Shown here piece by piece: positions 1-5,166 of a stretch of DNA of 6,147 bases (its first letter is position 1; the number at the start of each line of letters is the position of its first letter). Where the stretch lies: the NCBI GenBank assembly GCA_903915615.1, contig CAIWTR010000467.1, positions 1 through 6,147 on the forward strand, written 5' to 3'. The notes below the pieces were generated by a model that searched no databases, had not been told where the DNA came from, and saw only the letters and a program-made list of their open reading frames with translations. This DNA comes from an uncultured Armatimonadota bacterium (lineage in GTDB: Bacteria; Armatimonadota; Armatimonadia; Armatimonadales; Armatimonadaceae). Position numbers and translations under genes: made by a program.

Positions 1-1
1 C

Positions 2-337
2 AAATTTACCGTGCTGGTCACCGAAATCGATGCCACAATCCGTGCCATCAGCGCTGATCTCGAAGGCTATATTAGCTACAAAATGCTGATGTACAGAGTT
101 GGGCAGAAACGCAGCGACTGGCTTATTGCTATCGATGCCCGCGGCACCAAGTGCGTCACCATTCGCTTCTTCAAAGCACTTCACTTTGCAGATCCAGACA
201 AGCTCCTTCGGCTAGGGACCACAACCATCGGGAATCTGGACTTCACAACATCCCTCACGCCGGGCGACACTGCGCGTATTACAGACTTTACAAAACAGGC
301 AATCGCCTGGCATGCACATGAGGCATCCCAAAAGTAA
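2..337 (+). CDS. DUF1801-type small protein, 5' end outside the window
   Basis: Seen: the reading frame is already open at the left edge, and a GTG at position 11 is the first possible start inside the window. About 108-111 residues are visible, ending in TAA. Segments such as ISYKMLMY, an FFKALHF stretch followed by DPDKLL, and a last helix rich in Ala and Lys (TKQAIAWH) resemble the DUF1801/YdhG-like fold, in which an ISYGMP-like segment leads into a beta sheet and then a DP..LL motif. Family: small soluble proteins without a settled biochemical function. Inference: the true start is probably upstream, because the family usually has another helix before this point. The gene converges on the permease gene, with only two bases between the two stop codons, so neither gene has a separate terminator region here. 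The family call is by eye and moderately certain; no function is proposed. Confidence 0.55.
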   Translation, partial: KFTVLVTEIDATIRAISADLEGYISYKMLMYRVGQKRSDWLIAIDARGTKCVTIRFFKALHFADPDKLLRLGTTTIGNLDFTTSLTPGDTARITDFTKQAIAWHAHEASQK

Positions 338-339
338 GT

Positions 340-2055
340 TCAGTGTTCCAGCTTCAAAATGAGCTTGTTCAGCTCACCCGTCCGGGTCTGCGATAAGCGG
401 TCGACATATTTGCGAACAATATAGCCACCTAGCTGCGCTGGAGCATCGGAGTCTGCCAAAAGGTCCTGCAGACTCGGACGCTCGGTTGGAATCACCAATG
501 GATTACCCGGATACGTAAATGTCATCAGCAAATCGACTTCATCAAATTCGACCGAAAGTGCGATATCACCACTTGCTACTCCGTGCGCCGCGAGCGCTTC
601 GAATGTCTCGGCGCAGGCGGTGGATGCCTTTTCAACAATGTCACGGCGGGCGCCCCAGTCTTTGCCAATCCGATCCATGAATGGGGAAATCGTCTCGTAG
701 TGATGGCCATCAGGGTTCGCAGGCAGCTCTGCCCGCCGGCTAATCCCAATCCGAAACAGCATATTCAGCAAAATCGCGCTGACGGCAGTGATCGCAAGCG
801 TTGATTCGCAGACATTTGCCAGCAATACAGGCAGGTGTGAATATACCCCCGGGAGTATAACGGTACTCAGGCCAATCAGCACCGACAGGCCAACTGTAAA
901 GATTCGCCGCTCGCTGAGGAGACGGGAGAGAATCAGTTCCATCCCAGCTACCATCATAAAGGCGGCTGTATACGCGAGCAGCGCACCGATCACCGGCTGC
1001 GGGATGCTCGAAAGCCCGGCGACCAGCTTTGGCGTGAAAATCGAAAACATCAACAAAATGCCGGTCACCGCGCCCACCCGCCGGGCTGCCGCGCCGCTCG
1101 CCATCACCAAGCCGATATGCGCGGATGATATTCCGCCGGGCATGCCTCCGATGAGTCCAGAGAGCACATTTCCGATGCCATTGACTTGAATTCCCGCAGC
1201 TGCCTGATCCGTGTCGAGCTTTTTCCAGTCCTCATCATTAATTCGCTGGATGCTGATGAACGACCCCAGGGTATCGACGCACTGGATGATAGCCATGATG
1301 ACAACGAGGGGAATGAGAGCAACATCAAAAGTCGGTAGAGCGAGGTTGATGGTCGGGAGGCCAAGCCACGGACTTGCTGAAAAGTTCTCAATGTCAACCG
1401 GGTTGAAAGCACCGACGATTTTGGATGTTATCAAGCCTACAGCGAGGCCAAAACCGAGGGAGAAGAGCTTGACGATGCCTTTGCCGAAGACCGCACAGGC
1501 GATGATGGTGGCGAGGGTCAGAGACGCAACCAAAATGTAATCCCGGTTGACATCTGTCACAACTCCGGCAGACATCGTCGCTCCGGTGAAGTTCCTCACA
1601 GCCGACTCGGCGAGAGAGACCCCAAGCATCATCACGACAACGCCGGACACCTCCGGTGGGAAATACGCCCTCAAGTACTTGATAACCCGCGAGACCGCGA
1701 GCTCTGTCGCTCCGAAAATGATGGTCATCCCGGCAAGGAGTGGCAGGCCACCGATGCCTGCGGCTTGCATCAAAGCCGGCACCACTACGGGAGTCGGTGT
1801 TTGAACCGTTAGGTTTCCATTTCCAAGCGGCGGCTTGAAGTGATGTAGAAACGTCGTGATAGCCGTCGCAATAATCGTTGCTGTCAGCAAGCCTGCCTTT
1901 TGCAGTGGGGTCATCCCGGCCTTTTGTGCGATGGCTGCCGGGTAGATAGCAAACACCAGCGCCAGACACATGTGTTGAATGCTTAAGAGCAGCAGCCCTG
2001 GCTGAGGCGGGATGTCATCTGCGCCGTATTGGAGGCGATCTGGCTTCTTTGCCAC
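340..2055 (-). CDS. NCS2 nucleobase (xanthine/uracil-type) permease with C-terminal RsbW-like HATPase domain
   Basis: Likely imports a purine or pyrimidine base with a cation across the inner membrane. Residues 18-435 are strongly hydrophobic and can form about 13-14 segments, as in the UraA/XanQ fold. The TM1 Gln-His pair (Q27-H28) is present, as are the TM3 half-helix region (QTPTPVVVPAL) and a GGMPGG loop near residue 305. Two usual binding-site positions differ: the TM8 Glu of the ETIGD block aligns with D261 (VDTLGS), and the QN/EN of the TM10 QNxG block aligns with A312-H313 (SAHIG). Family members are usually about 430-480 residues; this one has 571. After a short linker, residues 460-571 resemble RsbW/SpoIIAB ATPases: a WGxxRDIVEKAS helix, an ExxxAxxxH version of the N-box (E483, A487, H491) and a final LGGYIVRKYVDRL segment. 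The N-box Asn and the DxG aspartate appear to be missing. The start is GTG, with GAGGG 11 bases upstream. It lies 31 bases after the STAS gene and is probably cotranscribed with it. Substrate is unknown. Confidence 0.9.
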   Translation of the reverse strand: MAKKPDRLQYGADDIPPQPGLLLLSIQHMCLALVFAIYPAAIAQKAGMTPLQKAGLLTATIIATAITTFLHHFKPPLGNGNLTVQTPTPVVVPALMQAAGIGGLPLLAGMTIIFGATELAVSRVIKYLRAYFPPEVSGVVVMMLGVSLAESAVRNFTGATMSAGVVTDVNRDYILVASLTLATIIACAVFGKGIVKLFSLGFGLAVGLITSKIVGAFNPVDIENFSASPWLGLPTINLALPTFDVALIPLVVIMAIIQCVDTLGSFISIQRINDEDWKKLDTDQAAAGIQVNGIGNVLSGLIGGMPGGISSAHIGLVMASGAAARRVGAVTGILLMFSIFTPKLVAGLSSIPQPVIGALLAYTAAFMMVAGMELILSRLLSERRIFTVGLSVLIGLSTVILPGVYSHLPVLLANVCESTLAITAVSAILLNMLFRIGISRRAELPANPDGHHYETISPFMDRIGKDWGARRDIVEKASTACAETFEALAAHGVASGDIALSVEFDEVDLLMTFTYPGNPLVIPTERPSLQDLLADSDAPAQLGGYIVRKYVDRLSQTRTGELNKLILKLEH

Positions 2056-2066
2056 GTTAGGACATA

Positions 2067-2071
2067 CCCTC
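2067..2071 (-). promoter_or_regulatory. Ribosome binding site of the permease gene
   Basis: On the minus strand GAGGG lies 11 bases before the GTG at 2055, inside the 31-base gap after the STAS stop. It supports the GTG start. An ATG at 2065 between them is followed after one codon by TAA, so it cannot be the permease start. Confidence 0.5.
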
Positions 2072-2086
2072 GGATCCGAACAACAT

Positions 2087-2395
2087 CTATACCCCGCGCA
2101 AAGTCAATAGGTCTGCCAAACCCGTTATCCGCACAACCTCCACGACTGCTGGTGGAAGTGAGTGCAATACAAACGGCACACCTTTTGCCTGATAGGCACG
2201 ACTTACGAGGAGGAGAACACGGATTCCGGCTGTACTCAGGTGCGTTACGGCGGAGAAATCGAGCGCAATTGCGGCGGTGTTTCCATTTAGGTGAGCAAGC
2301 AATGCATCTTGGTGATGCCCAGCCGTCTGGCTATCCAGTCGCCCGGTTAGCTTGTACTCAATGACATCGTCCACACTGCTATTTTCCACTGCCAC
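2087..2395 (-). CDS. STAS-domain protein, anti-sigma factor antagonist type (RsbV/SpoIIAA-like)
   Basis: A small cytosolic STAS protein of 102 residues (100 if the second GTG is used). Proteins of this family bind a partner RsbW-like kinase or a transporter, and are switched by phosphorylation of one Ser/Thr. Seen: the order beta (VIEYKLTGRLD), helix with ALLAHL, a strand of the LDFSAV type, then the signature loop HLSTAGIRVLL (residues 52-62), and a final segment RITGLADLL (residues 89-97). The loop has Thr55 where SpoIIAA has its phosphorylated Ser; Ser54 takes the usual Asp position. A regulatory Thr is therefore possible. The gene is directly upstream of the permease whose C-terminus resembles RsbW, so the two products are plausible partners. 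The start is GTG with no clear Shine-Dalgarno sequence; a TAGAAT box abuts it. A second GTG at 2389 is six bases after that box and may be the true leaderless start. The stop is TAG, followed by nine more open codons and then TAA. Confidence 0.85.
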   Translation of the reverse strand: MAVENSSVDDVIEYKLTGRLDSQTAGHHQDALLAHLNGNTAAIALDFSAVTHLSTAGIRVLLLVSRAYQAKGVPFVLHSLPPAVVEVVRITGLADLLTLRGV

Positions 2396-2401
2396 ATTCT
2401 A
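2396..2401 (-). promoter_or_regulatory. Candidate -10 box (TAGAAT) of the STAS-permease operon
   Basis: TAGAAT on the minus strand matches the TATAAT consensus at five of six bases. It touches the first GTG (2395) and ends six bases before the second GTG (2389). If it is a -10 box, transcription would start near the second GTG and the mRNA would be leaderless. No good -35 is seen at 16-18 bases. The same box and spacing occur before the gene at 6025. This is an inference from pattern only. Confidence 0.4.
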
Positions 2402-2430
2402 GCAGGTACAAGCCGGCACCCTACAAAGGC

Positions 2431-2449
2431 GATTCTAAGCATAAGAATC
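2431..2449. repeat. Short inverted repeat in the divergent intergenic region
   Basis: GATTCT (2431-2436) and AGAATC (2444-2449) form 6-base arms around a 7-base AT-rich centre. The repeat lies between the divergent STAS and ABC-F genes, so it could be an operator for either. Six-base arms also occur by chance, so confidence is low. Confidence 0.25.
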
Positions 2450-2490
2450 AAATCCGGCATCAGAATAGATGCTGTGTTAGCACCTTGTGA

Positions 2491-2519
2491 TTGCACTCGT
2501 GCATTTGGACGGCGATAAT
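2491..2519 (+). promoter_or_regulatory. Candidate promoter for the ABC-F gene
   Basis: TTGCAC (2491-2496) and GATAAT (2514-2519) are separated by exactly 17 bases. The -10 matches five of six consensus bases; the -35 keeps only the TTG. Transcription would then begin around 2525-2530, about 35 bases before the ABC-F ATG. That would place the start inside the left arm of the following hairpin. Confidence 0.4.
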
Positions 2520-2520
2520 A

Positions 2521-2545
2521 CCCGGGCAGTCCAGCACCGCCCGGG
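2521..2545 (+). promoter_or_regulatory. GC-rich hairpin in the ABC-F leader region
   Basis: CCCGGGC (2521-2527) pairs perfectly with GCCCGGG (2539-2545) across an 11-base loop. The right arm ends 17 bases before the ATG at 2563 and runs into the only purine-rich stretch (GGGAGTGGG, 2543-2551) that could serve as a ribosome binding site. No T-run follows, so it is not a standard terminator. It could hide the ribosome binding site, or be a DNA-level operator next to the candidate -10. Whether it exists in the RNA depends on the true transcription start. Confidence 0.35.
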
Positions 2546-2562
2546 AGTGGGTTCACGCACGC

Positions 2563-4488
2563 ATGAGTATCCTGACGGTTTCCAACCTAGCGAAAAGCTA
2601 TGGTGCAGACCAGCTGTTTTCCGACATCACCTTCACCATCGCCGCCGGGCAAAAACTTGGCCTGATTGGGCGCAATGGTGGCGGCAAAACAACCCTCCTC
2701 AAGATTCTCCTTGGGCAGGAAGCGGCCGACCCTAACAGCTCTGCGCCGCCAAAGGTCACGATTGCCGCCGGTAGACGAATGGGCTACCTCCGCCAAGAAG
2801 CCCCTGTGCATCCAGAACGCACCATCGCCGAAGAAATCGAAGTCGCCCTCGAACCCTACCGCGCCGTCCAGGCACGGATCACCGCTGCCGAACATGCGAT
2901 GAGCGCTGCGGCATCGGATGATGCCCTTGCAACAGCTCTCGAAGACTATACAGAAGCATTGGATGAGTTTGAGTCGCGCGGCGGCTGGGAGATTGAAGCC
3001 GAAAAGGACAGCACATTAATGCGTCTTGGGTTCGGCCCGGATGTCCTTGAAAAGCAGGTTGGCGCGTGCTCTGGAGGTGAACAAACCCGCCTCGCGCTCG
3101 CAAAGCTTGTGCTGACGCGCCCAGACCTCTTGATCTTGGATGAACCGACAAACCACCTCGATATCAACGCAACGGAATGGCTGGAAGGGTTTCTCAAAGA
3201 GTACGCCGGTGCGGTGATTCTGGTCAGCCACGACCGCTACTTCCTGGATGCCGTCGTCGACACCATCGCTGAGCTCGAGTTTCAAAAGCTGACCATTTAT
3301 AAGGGCAATTACTCGCACTTCCGCCGTCAGAAAGAAGAACGACTCCAGCGCCAGCAGGAGCTCTTTGAAACCCAGCAAAAAGAAATCGAACGCCTCAAGG
3401 ATCTGATCAAGCGGAATATGGGCGCAGATTCAACGCAGTCCAATATCCGGCATAAAACCCTTGGACGTATCGAACGTATGGAAAAAGTCGAAGCTGTACG
3501 CTTCGACAACAGCCGCGTTAAAGCCCGCATCGATGACAAAAACGCTGGTCGAATCGGCCGCGAAGTCCTGAGCATGAATGGGCTGACAAAGTCCTTTGGT
3601 GAACGAACACTGTTCGCAAACCTCGAAGCCATCATCGAGCGTGGCGATCGCGTCGGTTTTGTTGGACCCAATGGCGCCGGAAAGACGACGCTGGTCCGGA
3701 TGCTCCTCGGCGAAGAGGAAGCAACCTCGGGCACGATGCAGTGGGGCCACAACGTAAAACGGGCTTACTTTAGCCAGCATGCCACAGATGCCCTGGATGT
3801 CTCCAAAACCGTCATCGACACGCTGCGGGATGAAATGCCAGGCTGGACAGAGACACAGCTGCGCGGGTATCTCGCGCGCTTTCTCTTCATCGGCGATGAT
3901 GTCTTCAAGAACGTCGACATGCTCTCTGGTGGCGAGAAAAACAAGCTGGCCCTCGGCTGTATGCTCCTCCGCCCGACTAACCTTTTGATACTGGATGAAC
4001 CGACAAACCACCTCGATATCGAGTCGTGCGAAACGCTTGGCCAAATGCTGACCGAGTACAGCGGGACGCTCTTCCTCGTCAGTCATGATCGCTACCTGCT
4101 AAATGCGGTTACGACGAAGACGCTTGGTTTGTCTGGGCAAGGGACTGCTGAGCTCATCGAAGGCAACTACGCCGTCTGGCGCGCTGAGTATCAAGACAAG
4201 GCCGTCGCGGCGCCGAAAAAGGCGGCTGCATCACCTGCTGCCAGCCAACCCCAAGTACCACAAAACAGCCGTGAACAACAAAAGCAACGTGGCAAAACAG
4301 AAGCTGCGATGGCCCGTGCAGAAACACGTATCAGTGAGCTGGAAGCAGAGCTTGCGGGTATCGAAGTCAAGCTTGCGAGCGGTGGCGGCCTGGATGTCGT
4401 TGCGCTCGCAGCAGACCACTCCCGTGTTCAGGATGCGCTCACCGCAGCGATGGCTGACTGGGAGAAACTGGCCGCTGAACTTGGCTAA
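2563..4488 (+). CDS. ABC-F family ATPase (Uup/EttA-type, soluble, ribosome-associated class)
   Basis: A soluble ATPase with two ABC domains and no membrane segments. ABC-F proteins generally act on the ribosome (EttA, Uup, YheS, and the antibiotic-resistance members), but the role of this one cannot be read from sequence. Seen in the 641-residue product: first domain with Walker A GRNGGGKT (36-43), signature CSGGEQ (169-174) and Walker B LLILDEPTNHLD (189-200); a charged linker at about 240-330 rich in Lys, Arg, Glu and Gln, the region that contacts tRNA in the family; second domain with Walker A GPNGAGKT (368-375), signature LSGGEKN (454-460) and Walker B LLILDEPTNHLD (474-485). An Ala/Pro/Gln/Lys-rich linker (545-575) leads into a heptad-like C-terminal helix (about 578-641), as in Uup-type coiled-coil tails. 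The ATG at 2563 is chosen because MSILTVSNLAKSYG is the normal family start; an in-frame extension back to 2491 adds 24 residues that do not look like the family. Transcribed alone; its 3' end converges on the ureidoglycolate-lyase-like gene. Confidence 0.93.
   Translation: MSILTVSNLAKSYGADQLFSDITFTIAAGQKLGLIGRNGGGKTTLLKILLGQEAADPNSSAPPKVTIAAGRRMGYLRQEAPVHPERTIAEEIEVALEPYRAVQARITAAEHAMSAAASDDALATALEDYTEALDEFESRGGWEIEAEKDSTLMRLGFGPDVLEKQVGACSGGEQTRLALAKLVLTRPDLLILDEPTNHLDINATEWLEGFLKEYAGAVILVSHDRYFLDAVVDTIAELEFQKLTIYKGNYSHFRRQKEERLQRQQELFETQQKEIERLKDLIKRNMGADSTQSNIRHKTLGRIERMEKVEAVRFDNSRVKARIDDKNAGRIGREVLSMNGLTKSFGERTLFANLEAIIERGDRVGFVGPNGAGKTTLVRMLLGEEEATSGTMQWGHNVKRAYFSQHATDALDVSKTVIDTLRDEMPGWTETQLRGYLARFLFIGDDVFKNVDMLSGGEKNKLALGCMLLRPTNLLILDEPTNHLDIESCETLGQMLTEYSGTLFLVSHDRYLLNAVTTKTLGLSGQGTAELIEGNYAVWRAEYQDKAVAAPKKAAASPAASQPQVPQNSREQQKQRGKTEAAMARAETRISELEAELAGIEVKLASGGGLDVVALAADHSRVQDALTAAMADWEKLAAELG
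3137..3165 (+). repeat. Copy 1 of a 29-base perfect direct repeat (first Walker B)
   Basis: These bases encode the LDEPTNHLDI motif of the first ABC domain and are identical to 3992-4020 in the second domain, with the same codon at every position within the repeat. The copies are 855 bases apart, a multiple of three. Confidence 0.9.
3992..4020 (+). repeat. Copy 2 of a 29-base perfect direct repeat (second Walker B)
   Basis: Identical base for base to 3137-3165. The flanking bases differ at once: the Leu codon just before is TTG in copy 1 and CTG in copy 2, and the following residues are Asn-Ala in copy 1 and Glu-Ser in copy 2. Confidence 0.9.
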
Positions 4489-4507
4489 ACGTTTTTAGTC
4501 AAGCGGC
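4471..4507. terminator. Hairpin spanning both convergent stop codons, possible two-way terminator
   Basis: TTGGCTAAA (4481-4489) pairs with TTTAGTCAA (4494-4502) across a 4-base loop, with one G-T wobble. Outside it, GCCGC (4471-4475) can pair with GCGGC (4503-4507) across a 5-base bulge. The ABC-F stop (4486-4488) lies in the left arm, and the complementary stop of the minus-strand gene (4495-4497) lies in the right arm. There is no long T-run after the stem on either strand, so intrinsic termination would be weak. Protection of the 3' ends is another possible role. Confidence 0.45.
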
Positions 4508-5139
4508 GCGCTCAAAAGGCATCCGAACTCTTTCGCAAAGTTCACTGATACACGGGCATGCACAGCACCCTGCTCATCGTGGAAACGCATGCAGCCGAAC
4601 TTTGCAAAAACGCCTTCATGCCAGATGTTTGGGTGGATGTAGAGTCCTTTACTGCCATCGAATGCGAAGCAGACAAACTGCTGCGGCGTGATGTCATCCG
4701 TTGGCAGCGCAAGCGGCACGTAAAACAGCTCATTCTGGAGCGGAAAGAACAGTTGTCCGCCATCCGGGTGGTAGTTGGCATGCCAAAGCATCATTTGCGT
4801 TGGCAGATTCGTGTGCTCAGTGGATGCCAGCTCCGGCAAGGTGTTGTACGCCAAAATGTAATTACCACCGACGGCCGCATTGCGACCAAACAGGAAGTCG
4901 CCCTTCCACTCGCTCTCAAAAATCCCGACCTTTGTGCCCGCCTCGTCGCCGGTGCCATCATCGATGGGGCGCTACCCCGCAGCCGGCCACTTGACGATTT
5001 CGAGCTGAAAGCCATTCGGGTCATCCACGAGGCAGCCATACCCCTTGAGGGTATCTTCGCTTGCAATCACAACCGGCATCGTAACTATGTCCAGGCCGTG
5101 TGGCAGATCAGGGTTCATATAGTCAATTGCAGCGGCCAT
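4495..5139 (-). pseudogene. Ureidoglycolate-lyase-like protein gene interrupted by one in-frame amber codon
   Basis: Reading the minus strand from the ATG at 5139 gives a frame of 214 codons before TAA (4495-4497), open except for one TAG at 4972-4974 (codon 56). Before it: MAAAIDYMNPDLPHG, DTLKGYGCLVDD, and LEIVKWPAAG. After it: RPIDDGTGDEAGT, FESEWKGD, GRNAAVGGNYILAY, NYHPDGGQLFFPL (122-134), GLYIHPNIWHEGVF (165-178), and VHARVSVNFAKEFGCLL near the end. These blocks match what I remember of a long group of ureidoglycolate-lyase-family proteins (PF04115-like), which cleave ureidoglycolate to glyoxylate and urea in allantoin breakdown. In that group I recall Trp after the WPAxG block, which would make this a TGG-to-TAG change. 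No frameshift is needed, so the lesion is recent, a sequencing error, or readthrough. A shorter product could start from TTG at 4854 or a later ATG, but would lack the N-terminal part. The gene starts 27 bases after the dioxygenase stop, probably in the same operon. Substrate is not proven. Confidence 0.75.
4972..4974 (-). other. In-frame amber codon in the ureidoglycolate-lyase-like gene
   Basis: The plus strand reads CTA, so the minus strand reads TAG, directly after the codons for Trp-Pro-Ala-Ala-Gly and before Arg-Pro-Ile-Asp-Asp. It is the only stop in the frame between 5139 and 4498. One G-to-A change from the Trp codon TGG would explain it. Confidence 0.9.
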
Positions 5140-5166
5140 TGTGTTTGCGTTTACTTTCGTGCGGAC

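Noticed and set aside
340..385. A 6-base-pair hairpin (TGAGCT, 5-base loop, AGCTCA) near the 3' end of the permease gene, followed by ATTTTG, as a terminator
   Set aside because: It lies wholly within the last codons, the stem is short and the T-run is only four bases. Chance is the simpler explanation.
1394..1969. A 191-codon minus-strand frame overlapping the permease gene
   Set aside because: It is rich in Arg, Cys, His and Pro, with no family pattern, and overlaps a well-supported membrane protein in another frame.
2491..2562. A 24-residue N-terminal extension of the ABC-F protein from a TTG start
   Set aside because: The extension would overlap the best promoter and the hairpin, does not resemble the family, and the ATG at 2563 gives the normal family start.
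3430..4086. A 218-codon minus-strand frame opposite the second half of the ABC-F gene
   Set aside because: It is the antisense shadow of a gene with complete ABC motifs; nothing recognisable is encoded.
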